NCBI RefSeq assembly: GCF_031846345.1
Contig: NZ_JAVRHX010000004.1
Coordinates: forward strand, 1-64,000
Length of the DNA stretch: 64,000 bases
DNA from: Glaciecola petra
GTDB lineage: Bacteria > Pseudomonadota > Gammaproteobacteria > Enterobacterales > Alteromonadaceae
Reading direction: 5' to 3'
In this document: positions 33,914 to 42,686 of the stretch, piece after piece
Layout of the letters: the number at the start of each line of letters is the position of its first letter
Position numbering within the stretch: the first letter of the stretch is position 1
Position numbers and translations under genes: made by a program
Notes under the pieces: generated by a model
Database searches by the model: none
Told to the model about the DNA's origin: nothing
What the model saw: the letters and a program-made list of their open reading frames with translations, nothing else

Positions 33914-35578
33914 ATGGCTCAATACGTTTACAGCATGCATCGCGTAGGCAAGATAGTTCCTCCTAATCGACACATTTTAAAAAATATTAGTTTAAGCTTT
34001 TTTCCCGGTGCCAAAATTGGCGTACTCGGTTTAAATGGTGCAGGTAAATCAACCTTGCTTCGCATTATGGCCGGCATCGATAATGAGATTGAAGGAGAAG
34101 CACGCCCTCAACCAGGTTTAAAAATTGGTTATCTTCCTCAAGAACCAAAACTTGATGAAAGCAAAGATGTACGAGGTAACATCGAGTTGGCGGTATCGGA
34201 TGTAATAGATGCCCTAGCAAGACTGGACCAAGTCTATGCTGAATATGCGTCACCTGATGCAGATTTTGATGCATTAGCAAAAGAGCAGGGGGAATTAGAA
34301 GCTATCATTCAAGCAAAAGACGGTCATAACATAGAAAATGCCTTAGAAAGAGCAGCCAATGCATTACGCTTGCCACCTTGGGACGCAGATGTTACTAAGC
34401 TTTCTGGTGGTGAGCAACGCCGAGTTGCGCTTTGCAAACTGTTGCTCGAAAAGCCCGAAATGTTGTTACTCGACGAACCGACTAACCATCTTGATGCAGA
34501 ATCAGTGGCTTGGTTAGAGCGGTTTTTACATGATTATGAGGGCACTGTTGTTGCTATTACCCATGATAGGTACTTTCTTGATAATGTTGCCGGTTGGATA
34601 TTAGAACTTGACCGTGGTGAAGGTATTCCTTGGGAAGGCAATTACTCCTCGTGGCTTGAACAAAAAGACGCTCGATTACAACAAGAAGAGCGCAGCGAAA
34701 ATGCTCGACAAAAATCCATTAAACAAGAGTTAGAATGGGTACGTTCTAATCCCAAGGGCCGCCAAGCTAAAAGTAAAGCAAGAATGGCTAGATTTGAAGA
34801 ACTCAATACTGGCGATTATCAGAAACGCAACGAGACCAACGAGTTATTCATCCCACCTGGTGAGCGATTAGGAGATAAGGTCATTGAAATTAGTGATTTA
34901 ACAAAATCATATGGTGACCGTTTGTTAATTGATGGGCTATCTTTCAATGTTCCCAAAGGAGGTATAGTTGGCATCATAGGTCCAAACGGGGCTGGTAAAT
35001 CAACGCTATTCAAGATGTTGACGGGTGCTGAAGAAGCCGACTCAGGTGCTATAGTGGTTGGCGAAACGGTGCAACTTGCTAGTGTTGATCAATTTCGCGA
35101 CCATATGAATGAAAACAACACTGTTTTTAAAGAGATTTCAGATGGCCAGGATATCCTTAAAATTGGTAACTTTGAAATAAATAGTCGAGCGTATTGTAGT
35201 CGGTTTAATTTCAAGGGAAATGACCAACAAAAGTTTATCAAAGACCTATCTGGCGGCGAACGGAATCGCGTGCACTTAGCAAAATTACTTAAATCAGGCG
35301 GAAATACGCTGTTGCTAGATGAGCCGACAAATGATCTGGATGTCGAAACACTCAGAGCATTAGAAAATGCGATATTGGAATTTCCTGGTTGTGTAATGGT
35401 GATTTCTCACGACCGATGGTTTTTAGATAGAGTTGCAACACATATTCTGGACTATCGAGATGAAGGTAAAATCAACTTCTTTGAAGGCAATTACTCAGAT
35501 TATGCTGCATGGTTAAAAGCAACCTATGGACAAGATGTCGTTGAGCCTCATCGATTGAAATATAAAAAGATAAGTTAG
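33914..35578 (+). CDS. ettA: Energy-dependent translational throttle protein EttA
   Basis: EttA is a ribosome-binding ABC-F ATPase that gates entry into the first elongation cycle according to ATP/ADP level. There are two ABC units with Walker A GLNGAGKSTLLRI and GPNGAGKSTLFKM, signatures LSGGEQRRVALCK and LSGGERNRVHLAK, and Walker B LLLDEPTNHLD and LLLDEPTNDLD. The P-site tRNA arm lies between them, with QEERSENARQKSIKQELEW. Family opening MAQYVYSMHRVGKIVPP and 554 residues fit. There are no membrane domains. It is monocistronic. Confidence 0.97.
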   Translation: MAQYVYSMHRVGKIVPPNRHILKNISLSFFPGAKIGVLGLNGAGKSTLLRIMAGIDNEIEGEARPQPGLKIGYLPQEPKLDESKDVRGNIELAVSDVIDALARLDQVYAEYASPDADFDALAKEQGELEAIIQAKDGHNIENALERAANALRLPPWDADVTKLSGGEQRRVALCKLLLEKPEMLLLDEPTNHLDAESVAWLERFLHDYEGTVVAITHDRYFLDNVAGWILELDRGEGIPWEGNYSSWLEQKDARLQQEERSENARQKSIKQELEWVRSNPKGRQAKSKARMARFEELNTGDYQKRNETNELFIPPGERLGDKVIEISDLTKSYGDRLLIDGLSFNVPKGGIVGIIGPNGAGKSTLFKMLTGAEEADSGAIVVGETVQLASVDQFRDHMNENNTVFKEISDGQDILKIGNFEINSRAYCSRFNFKGNDQQKFIKDLSGGERNRVHLAKLLKSGGNTLLLDEPTNDLDVETLRALENAILEFPGCVMVISHDRWFLDRVATHILDYRDEGKINFFEGNYSDYAAWLKATYGQDVVEPHRLKYKKIS

Positions 35579-35602
35579 GGTCTAATACGCATATCAACTC
35601 AT

Positions 35603-35628
35603 AAGGCCTTTTATAGAGTAAAGGCCTT
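35603..35628 (+). terminator. Hairpin after ettA
   Basis: AAGGCCTTT and AAAGGCCTT form a perfect nine-base stem over an eight-base loop, 25 bases after the ettA stop. No T run follows (AGACATC), so it may be rho-assisted or only a 3'-end protector. Confidence 0.5.
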
Positions 35629-35650
35629 AGACATCAAAAGTGAGAATAAA

Positions 35651-36094
35651 ATGGCTAAATTAATGGGCGTCCCTTTTCGGGATTTACCCGCAACGAGCAT
35701 ACCTTTGTTCGCGTTAGGTTTGATCATAGTGTTATTTTGCCATTTTCAATTTATGCATCTCATAGCAGGCGAAAATCCAGAGTTTCTTGTTGTGTTAATG
35801 GTGTTTGGACCTGGGTGTTTATTTGTTGTCTCATTTATTACTACTTTTTTCCCCTCATTATGTCGAACTCATTTAATGGCCTACGTAGCCCTCATTAGTG
35901 GCGTTGAAATAGGTATTGCCGCTTATTTAGGTTATTCGGCAACACAATGGTACATTACGCCTGAACTATATCGAATAGAGCCAACTGTTGTCAGTTTGAC
36001 GCTGATTATCGGGTGTTTACAGTGGTCAAAACGAAAATGGGAATTACGAGTAAAAGCGTTGTTAGAACAAAAATCTAAAATTGAGCAGAGTTAG
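35651..36094 (+). CDS. Unknown four-helix inner-membrane protein
   Basis: I do not recognise this 147-residue protein. It has four hydrophobic segments (about 15-37, 46-69, 76-104 and 110-122): IPLFALGLIIVLFCHFQ, FLVVLMVFGPGCLFVV, YVALISGVEIGIAAYLG and TVVSLTLIIGCL. A short basic C-terminal tail ends with KSKIEQS. The start has GTGAGAA eight bases before the ATG. The MFS transporter gene begins only three bases after its stop, so the two are co-translated; it may help, modulate or share the substrate of that transporter. Function unknown. Confidence 0.7.
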   Translation: MAKLMGVPFRDLPATSIPLFALGLIIVLFCHFQFMHLIAGENPEFLVVLMVFGPGCLFVVSFITTFFPSLCRTHLMAYVALISGVEIGIAAYLGYSATQWYITPELYRIEPTVVSLTLIIGCLQWSKRKWELRVKALLEQKSKIEQS

Positions 36095-36097
36095 TTT

Positions 36098-37465
36098 TTG
36101 CCTAAAATCCCTCCCATCACTGCGGCACTGATTGCTGTTTGCGCCGGTTACCTTATCGCCCCAATGGGAATGGCATCAGTTAATGTTGCTATTCCGGCAT
36201 TGGCTGCCGATCTTAATGCCAGCGCAATAAAAGTTGCTTGGCTGCCGACACTTTATATCTTAAGCAGCGTAGCGTTTATGCTGCCTTGCACTAAACTTGC
36301 CGATAATTTTGGGCGAAAACGAATATATAGTATTGGTCTCGCGGTCAATATAGTGGCAGCGTTTATGAGCAGCATTGCAAGCAATATTGATTGGATTTTA
36401 TTTTGGCGGTTTTTCCAAGGAGTGGCGGGAGCAATGATTTTTGGCACAGGAATCGCCATTATTACCTCTGTAACGACCCCGAAAAAAAGAGGCGCCGCTT
36501 TGGGTATTGTTGCCAGTTGCGTATATATTGGTTTAACACTAGCACCAGCGCTTGGCGGTATCCTAACTCAATATTTTGGTTGGCGCTCAGTGTTTTATTT
36601 CCAAATCCCTTTTGGTGTGTTTTTGATTCTTTTCATCAAATGGCAACTCAAAGGTGAATGGAAAAACGATGCCCATTCAAATTTTGATTGGAATGGTTCT
36701 TTATTATTTGCCACTTTTGCAACGGCGTTTGTGTATGGTGTGAGTGTATTACCCGACGCAAGCGGTATTGTTTTTTTGCTACTGGCATTTAGCAGCTTAG
36801 CAGCCTTTGTGTTTCATCAAAGTCGACATCAGCACCCTTTAATTCGGGTACAACTATTCAAAGAAAGCCGTGTTTTTAGTTTATCGCTTTCTACGTCGTT
36901 TCTAATGTATGGTAGTAACTTCGCCATTTTATTCTTATTGAGCCTTTATTTGCAGTATATTAGAGAACTAAATCCTGCCCAGGCTGGACAAGTCTTGCTT
37001 ATGCAAGCTTTGGCTATGGCTATTATTGCCCCTTTTGCAGGTCGACTCTCTGACCGTTACGAACCACGCATTGTTGCCACCATCGGCTGCGCAATAGTGG
37101 CAATTGGTTTTATCGCACTCAATCAAATAAATATGTCGACTAGCGCGTTTTATATTGGTGGTGCTTTGTTGTTAATAGGTATAGGCTTTGGTTTGTTTTC
37201 AACACCCAATAATAGTGCCATTATGGGGGCAGTAGACAAACATGAGGTAGGCGCAGCCTCGGCTTCCATGAATTTGTCTAGAACAATTGGTAATTTAGTC
37301 GGTATGAGTTTAGTGAATCTAATGATGCAATACTATATTGGCGACGCCAACTTTACACCAGAACAAAACCCGGCGCTAATGCAAACCATCTCCTTAGCGC
37401 TTATGATGTCGCTTAGTTTTGTTTTAGTTGCATGTGTTCTTTCAGTGCTTCGAGGAAAGAAATAA
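36098..37465 (+). CDS. MFS drug-efflux-like transporter (DHA2/EmrB-type)
   Basis: A 455-residue proton-coupled exporter of about 13-14 helices. Motif A appears as KLADNFGRKRIYSIG between helices 2 and 3, and the antiporter motif C as GLTLAPALGGILTQYFGWR in helix 5. Helices continue to LSFVLVACVLSVL. The start is TTG at 36098, three bases after the previous stop. The next ATG would remove part of helix 1, so TTG is preferred. Substrate unknown; no membrane-fusion partner (EmrA-like) is adjacent. Confidence 0.82.
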   Translation: MPKIPPITAALIAVCAGYLIAPMGMASVNVAIPALAADLNASAIKVAWLPTLYILSSVAFMLPCTKLADNFGRKRIYSIGLAVNIVAAFMSSIASNIDWILFWRFFQGVAGAMIFGTGIAIITSVTTPKKRGAALGIVASCVYIGLTLAPALGGILTQYFGWRSVFYFQIPFGVFLILFIKWQLKGEWKNDAHSNFDWNGSLLFATFATAFVYGVSVLPDASGIVFLLLAFSSLAAFVFHQSRHQHPLIRVQLFKESRVFSLSLSTSFLMYGSNFAILFLLSLYLQYIRELNPAQAGQVLLMQALAMAIIAPFAGRLSDRYEPRIVATIGCAIVAIGFIALNQINMSTSAFYIGGALLLIGIGFGLFSTPNNSAIMGAVDKHEVGAASASMNLSRTIGNLVGMSLVNLMMQYYIGDANFTPEQNPALMQTISLALMMSLSFVLVACVLSVLRGKK

Positions 37466-37493
37466 TATTTTACAATAATAAAAGGTCATAAAA

Positions 37494-37895
37494 ATGGATA
37501 TGAATTTCACAACATTATTAACCGTCACCCCAATGTATATTGCTATATTGGGCCTTATTTTGGTGCCAATGACAATGTATGTGGGCATGTACCGGATAAA
37601 AAATAAGGTTGATATTGGCGATAATGCCGACAAATACCTGATTAGACGCATAAGAAGCCATGCTAATTTTATTGAAACAGTGCCTTTGGCCGTCATATTA
37701 TTGCTTACTGCGGAATTAATGGGTGCGAGCGCAATTTTGTTGCACTGTTTAGGTATCACACTCGTGCTTGCTAGAATTTTACACTTTATCGGCTTAAGTG
37801 GTATCGGCCCGTTTTTTGGGCGCCCAATTGGGATGTTTGGAACTTTAGGTGTCTATTTGGTGACTTCTATTTGGATATTAGTTGCATTAATTTGA
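37494..37895 (+). CDS. MAPEG family membrane protein
   Basis: A 133-residue four-helix protein of the MAPEG family (membrane-associated proteins in eicosanoid and glutathione metabolism). Markers are YRIKNKVDIGDNADKYLIRRIRSHANFIETVPLAVILL, split: RIRSHANFIETVPLAVILL, with the family Arg-x-x-Asn-x-x-Glu in RSHANFIETVP, and a later LARILHFIGLSG. Such bacterial proteins often have glutathione transferase or peroxidase activity; this has not been shown here. It follows the MFS gene by 28 bases and may share its transcript. Confidence 0.85.
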   Translation: MDMNFTTLLTVTPMYIAILGLILVPMTMYVGMYRIKNKVDIGDNADKYLIRRIRSHANFIETVPLAVILLLTAELMGASAILLHCLGITLVLARILHFIGLSGIGPFFGRPIGMFGTLGVYLVTSIWILVALI

Positions 37896-37945
37896 AAGCA
37901 CAATATTGAACAAACAATACTCAGTCAAAAGAAGCATTATCGTTA

Positions 37946-38659
37946 TTAACCTGATGGTTCCAATAAAATAACAGAAGTATTGTCTCTACCGCCTTTAGTA
38001 TTGGAAAGATGTATTAATTGCTCAGCTTGCTCTTGCAGGCTTTTTCGGTTAGTTAATATTTGTTGGATATCTAACTCATTTAGCTCGTTACTCAAGCCAT
38101 CACTGCATAACAATACCTTGGACTGTTTAGTCAGTTCGATACGTTTGTGATCAGCGCCAAATGGCTTACTCGACGACATCCCTAAAGACCGCGTTATAAT
38201 ATGTCTGTGGGGATGGGTGATGGCTTGGTCTTTGCTAATTAAGTTAAGATCAAGCAATTCTTGAATTTTTGAATGATCGTGCGTGAGTTGTTTAAGGATT
38301 TCTCCTTCTTGTAAATATACTCGGCTATCACCAACCCACCAAACATCTAAATATGTCTCCTCTAATTTTGCTAGCGCAAGCGTTGTGCCCATACCCCGTT
38401 TAGTATCGACGCGAATAGCATATTCCAAAATACTCGCGTGGGCACCATAAATCGCTTGCTCAATCGCACGTCCTTGTTCAACATGTTGCAAAATAATATC
38501 ACATGCCATTTTACTCGCAATTTTGCCATTATCGTGCCCCCCCATGCCGTCAGCAATAATCCATAAGCCAATTGTTTTGTTAATAAGAAAACAATCTTCG
38601 TTACTCGGCCTTACTTTACCAGTATGACTAATACCTACTGCATTTATTTGCATACTCAT
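37946..38659 (-). CDS. PP2C-type serine/threonine phosphatase
   Basis: A 237-residue stand-alone PPM/PP2C phosphatase (Stp/PrpC-like) with two bound Mn or Mg ions. Metal ligands lie in RPSNEDCFLI, ADGMGGHDNG, LLCSDGLSNELNE and GGRDNTSVILL. It overlaps the radA stop by four bases (ATGA), so it is made together with RadA. No partner kinase or FHA protein is in the window. A link to DNA repair or to type VI secretion, where such phosphatases occur, would be speculation. Confidence 0.9.
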   Translation of the reverse strand: MSMQINAVGISHTGKVRPSNEDCFLINKTIGLWIIADGMGGHDNGKIASKMACDIILQHVEQGRAIEQAIYGAHASILEYAIRVDTKRGMGTTLALAKLEETYLDVWWVGDSRVYLQEGEILKQLTHDHSKIQELLDLNLISKDQAITHPHRHIITRSLGMSSSKPFGADHKRIELTKQSKVLLCSDGLSNELNELDIQQILTNRKSLQEQAEQLIHLSNTKGGRDNTSVILLEPSG

Positions 38660-40026
38660 AATGCTTCCAATGCCTCATTGAGTCTCGCAACAGGGACAAT
38701 CTCCAATCCGTCAATAGGCTTCTTAGGCGCGTTAGCACGAGGGACGATGGCACGTGTAAAACCGTGTTTAGCGGCTTCGCTTAATCGATCAGTTCCATTT
38801 GGAACAGGCCGAATTTCACCCGACAAACCAACCTCACCAAAAGCTAACAAACCTTGCGGTAAAATAAGATTTCTGAAACTAGACAGCATCGCTAAAAGCA
38901 AGGCTAAATCTGCACCTGTTTCTGTTATTTTGACACCGCCAACGACATTGGCAAACACATCTTGATCATTCATCTGTATATTGCCATGACGATGCATAAC
39001 AGCCAACAACATTGCCAATCTATTGTGATCCAAACCTACCGCTATGCGACGAGGATTAGAAAGTGGTGAATGATCAACCAAAGCTTGTATTTCAACTAAC
39101 AGTGGTCTTGTGCCCTCCCAAACAGACATGACAATGCTCCCAGGAGAAGGGTCTTGGGCGCGGTTCAAAAAAATTGCAGAAGGGTTTGATACTTCTTTCA
39201 TGCCTTTTTCGGTCATACCGAAAACACCAAGCTCATTGATGGCACCAAAGCGGTTTTTAGTGCCGCGTAAGGTGCGATACCGCCCATCTGACTCGCCCTC
39301 AAGCATCATCGAACAATCAATACAATGCTCAAGTACTTTTGGTCCAGCCAAGCTCCCATCTTTAGTCACATGCCCAACTATGAACATTGCAATATGATGC
39401 TGTTTGGCGAAGCGAGTAAGCGCAGCAGCGCATTCGCGTACTTGTGATACCCCACCCGGAGCCGATTGGATATCACTTAAATGCATAACCTGAATAGAAT
39501 CAATTACCATCACGGTTGGTTTGTTGGTTAAAGCAAGTTGGCAAATAGTGTCTACGTTAGTCTCAGATAATAGTTTTAGTTTATCATTGGGTAAACCAAG
39601 TCTATTAGCACGCATAGCGACCTGTTGTAAGGACTCCTCACCAGTGACGTACAAGGCTGTACTTTGTTGCGCTAAATAGCACATCACTTGCAATAAAAGG
39701 GTACTTTTACCAGCGCCTGGTGAACCACCAATTAAAATGGCTGAGCCCGGCACAACACCACCACCGAGGACTCGATCAAGTTCTTTAAACCCCGAAGTAA
39801 AACGAGGTAATTCACTTAAATCGATTTCATTAAGCGTTTCTACTTTTGCCTGTGTGTTACCAGCAAAACCGCTACGTGCTGGACTTCCAGAAGGCATACT
39901 ACTAGCGCTTGGCAAGCGTAATTCCGAAATAGTATTCCAAGCCTTGCAATCGTTACATTGCCCTTGCCACCTTGGATGTTCACTACCACAATCACTACAC
40001 ACATAAGCTGTTTTTGTTTTTGCCAT
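38656..40026 (-). CDS. radA: DNA repair protein RadA
   Basis: RadA helps branch migration of recombination intermediates. A four-Cys zinc finger (YVCSDCGSEHPRWQGQCNDC) opens the protein. The RecA-like core has GGSPGAGKSTLLLQV and VMVIDSIQ, then the RadA-specific KNRFG motif. The C-terminal Lon-protease-like domain has ALLLAMLSSF and LPQGLLAFGEVGLSGEIR, and lacks an active Ser-Lys pair. 456 residues is normal. In E. coli radA follows serB; here they are 11 kb apart. Confidence 0.96.
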   Translation of the reverse strand: MAKTKTAYVCSDCGSEHPRWQGQCNDCKAWNTISELRLPSASSMPSGSPARSGFAGNTQAKVETLNEIDLSELPRFTSGFKELDRVLGGGVVPGSAILIGGSPGAGKSTLLLQVMCYLAQQSTALYVTGEESLQQVAMRANRLGLPNDKLKLLSETNVDTICQLALTNKPTVMVIDSIQVMHLSDIQSAPGGVSQVRECAAALTRFAKQHHIAMFIVGHVTKDGSLAGPKVLEHCIDCSMMLEGESDGRYRTLRGTKNRFGAINELGVFGMTEKGMKEVSNPSAIFLNRAQDPSPGSIVMSVWEGTRPLLVEIQALVDHSPLSNPRRIAVGLDHNRLAMLLAVMHRHGNIQMNDQDVFANVVGGVKITETGADLALLLAMLSSFRNLILPQGLLAFGEVGLSGEIRPVPNGTDRLSEAAKHGFTRAIVPRANAPKKPIDGLEIVPVARLNEALEAL

Positions 40027-40164
40027 TTAGCTAATAAATTCCTGTTCGTGTTTTGTCTGCAAAACCGCTAAAGTTACCGACTAATTTATCCGATAACGAT
40101 AAGATGGGAAAGTATAATATGTTTTTGATTTCATATGTCTTAATTCTTGTTCTAAGAAGTACAA

Positions 40165-42597
40165 ATGACCGATAGACTAGAAAGCTATGAAGCGCTTATC
40201 CAAGCATTAGCACCTTTGGTAAGTAAAGCAAATTTCAACGTTGAATTTGAACAGCGGACTAAGTCGATCCCACAAGACACACGTTTTCTTATCAAAATGG
40301 AACTTAAACGCTTAGCCAAACCTTGTATCCGCTCAATCGATCTTCGGACTATAGTCAAGGATGAATGCCGCTTATTCCACCACCACGGCATTGACCATTA
40401 TCTCAATGTTAACGGAATTTTACATTTTGAGAAACTGGTCAAACGATACGAAGAGTATACCTTTGGTGTATACGAAAACGTACTCAAAGAAGCTGAAAAA
40501 GAAAAGCAATCTTACTTGGTATCACAAAAAAAAGGCTTGAGCAAAACTGAAATGTATTTGCCCGACGAGAAATATATTACCCCTTGCCAAGAATTATTAA
40601 ATTTTCCGGTCAGGAAACAAGAACGCCTTAATTATGTGGTTGCGGTAGAAATTTTCTTTGCTGACAAAAGCAGTATCCATGCAAGCACCCTCGATATTTC
40701 AGTCAATGGCTTACGCGTTAAACTAAAAGACAATGACAAATTAAGTAAATTTAAAACCTTTGAACCCCTTCAAATTGTCTTACGGGGCTTAGATAAAAAC
40801 TTGGGACTTTCACGCGAGTCGATAGAATATCAAGCCCTGAATGTCAGTGGCGATCACCATAAAACGCAAATTCATTTATATCGAGATGGCAGCAAAAACC
40901 CCTTGTTTGACGACTTTGTGCAAGACTTAATAAGGGTCCATAAACATCGTTATAAAGTTAATCTCGATAATGTCGAAATGGCCCTGGCCAGCAAAATATA
41001 CGAACAAAGTTTTGCCAACAACACGCCTACTTTACCCGTATTTATTTGCCGGGATGATGAAAAAATATTCTGTGCAAAGTATGCCAGTATGAATACTTGT
41101 AACAAACCTATATTAGATTTTTGGGAAGACGAGAAAGGCCAACAAGTGATTGGTTTTTTACTCAATCCAAATCGATTGCACAGGTTGATTAATGATAACA
41201 ATGCCTATCCTCAAATGACGATATATTGCTTTAATCATATCAAAGATGAAAAGGTTTATTTTTATTCCGCAAGTGAACAAGAGCTCGCAGAAAGCAGTGA
41301 ATTAAGATCAACGTTTTTAAGTTACGGCGCCCGCAAAGTTAGTTGGCGTGTTTATCATCTTACTGTAAGTGATGTATTGCCAAATCAAGGCTACTCGCCG
41401 ACTTCAATTCCAGATGGTGTGAACAAAAGAATTGACCGCATGAATCAGGCCTTGAGCCCTCGTTTGAAATCAAAAATAGACCTTATTACTAACATGGTTA
41501 GTGTAACCGACATCACTAATGACATTGGGCAAGCCTGTTACCAAACACAGTTGCTACATAAGCATAAAATACGACTATTAAGTCAATTTGGCCATGCTCG
41601 CAACAAACTACCGCATTTTGTAGAAACATATCGACATACGCAAAAAGAATTGAGACGACAAACCCGATATACTTTGCGCACACCCATTACCATAAAAACG
41701 AACAACCAACTTGTGAAAGGGGTAACGGAAGATGTCTCAATAAGCGGACTCAAAATTGAATTAGATGAAGCTATCACACAAAGGTTAAACAGTAAGGTTA
41801 ATGTCAGCTTTAGCAAACTACAAAAAATCACTGATAGTTTTGATTTACACAATCTGCGATATAAAGTGGTACATATTAATATCGATAAAAATGTATTGCA
41901 TTTGCAGGCTAGCGCAGAAGATGAAAATAATGTTGCTGAAAACTTTTTCACTCATTTAATTGAGCATAATTCAGACAAATTAACCGCTATTCAAAACGAA
42001 GAGCCTGTGTCTGGACTGAGCATTGCTTTACGCAATATACACTCCAAAAATAGTCCTCAATTTTGTGCCTATGTTGAAAAAAAGGTACAGGGATACTTGC
42101 CGGCCATGTCCAGTGCTTCGCAGGTAAGAACAAAATGGATGGAATTTTTACATCATGATAAAAGCCTTGCCTTAGTCAATCTAGGGTGGTTGTATCAAGA
42201 TATTGATGAGGGTAATGATTTCGTCAATCAAACGCTTAAGCTACTGCGAATAGACCCTACGCCCATTAAATCTGAAATATTTGTTGCCGCTCCCGCGCAA
42301 AGCCAGTTTGCAATGGGGATAAGAAAAGCAAAATGGCAATATCAGTTCCCACATCAACGCGCGCGTCAAAGTTTTATAAAACAAGCAATAAATGCGGGTG
42401 AGTTTTTAGCTTTTAGCGTAACTATCAACAAAGCTATTAAACCCGATCTGGAAAAAATTGAACAGGAACTGCTGTACTTAAGTCAGCATGCCGTGCACAA
42501 AGCGACCTATTTTGAAGAACGTCTTTGGGATATTGCAGGCAATATCTTTTTAACCGATATCACTCAAGAAGTACTCACCCGTTATAAATTACGTTAA
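40165..42597 (+). CDS. Large protein with two PilZ (c-di-GMP-binding) domains
   Basis: An 810-residue soluble protein, divergent from radA. Two PilZ domains are seen, each with both binding motifs: RKQER (about residue 149) with DISVNG (176), and RRQTR (496) with DVSISG (522). Each should bind a c-di-GMP dimer. The N-terminal 140 residues are helical and charged. The region 250-480 and the C-terminal 200 residues resemble nothing I can name. There is no membrane segment or signal peptide. Similar proteins occur beside radA in Alteromonadales. It may connect second-messenger level to motility or surface behaviour, but the output is unknown. Confidence 0.8.
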   Translation: MTDRLESYEALIQALAPLVSKANFNVEFEQRTKSIPQDTRFLIKMELKRLAKPCIRSIDLRTIVKDECRLFHHHGIDHYLNVNGILHFEKLVKRYEEYTFGVYENVLKEAEKEKQSYLVSQKKGLSKTEMYLPDEKYITPCQELLNFPVRKQERLNYVVAVEIFFADKSSIHASTLDISVNGLRVKLKDNDKLSKFKTFEPLQIVLRGLDKNLGLSRESIEYQALNVSGDHHKTQIHLYRDGSKNPLFDDFVQDLIRVHKHRYKVNLDNVEMALASKIYEQSFANNTPTLPVFICRDDEKIFCAKYASMNTCNKPILDFWEDEKGQQVIGFLLNPNRLHRLINDNNAYPQMTIYCFNHIKDEKVYFYSASEQELAESSELRSTFLSYGARKVSWRVYHLTVSDVLPNQGYSPTSIPDGVNKRIDRMNQALSPRLKSKIDLITNMVSVTDITNDIGQACYQTQLLHKHKIRLLSQFGHARNKLPHFVETYRHTQKELRRQTRYTLRTPITIKTNNQLVKGVTEDVSISGLKIELDEAITQRLNSKVNVSFSKLQKITDSFDLHNLRYKVVHINIDKNVLHLQASAEDENNVAENFFTHLIEHNSDKLTAIQNEEPVSGLSIALRNIHSKNSPQFCAYVEKKVQGYLPAMSSASQVRTKWMEFLHHDKSLALVNLGWLYQDIDEGNDFVNQTLKLLRIDPTPIKSEIFVAAPAQSQFAMGIRKAKWQYQFPHQRARQSFIKQAINAGEFLAFSVTINKAIKPDLEKIEQELLYLSQHAVHKATYFEERLWDIAGNIFLTDITQEVLTRYKLR

Positions 42598-42637
42598 GCT
42601 TTAAAGTAAGCGTCTATTTATGTAAATATCGTCTATC

Positions 42638-42665
42638 GGTATTAACGATTAAACATGTTAATACC
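42638..42665. promoter_or_regulatory. Perfect inverted repeat in front of the hexosaminidase operon (candidate operator)
   Basis: GGTATTAAC and GTTAATACC are exact inverted copies spaced by ten bases. The repeat ends 21 bases before the ATG of the hexosaminidase gene and starts 40 bases after the PilZ gene stop. It may bind a repressor, or form a hairpin that terminates the PilZ transcript; no T run follows. It does not resemble the NagR or NagC sites I know. Confidence 0.45.
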
Positions 42666-42686
42666 CAGCATCAGCGGGAAGGGTTA

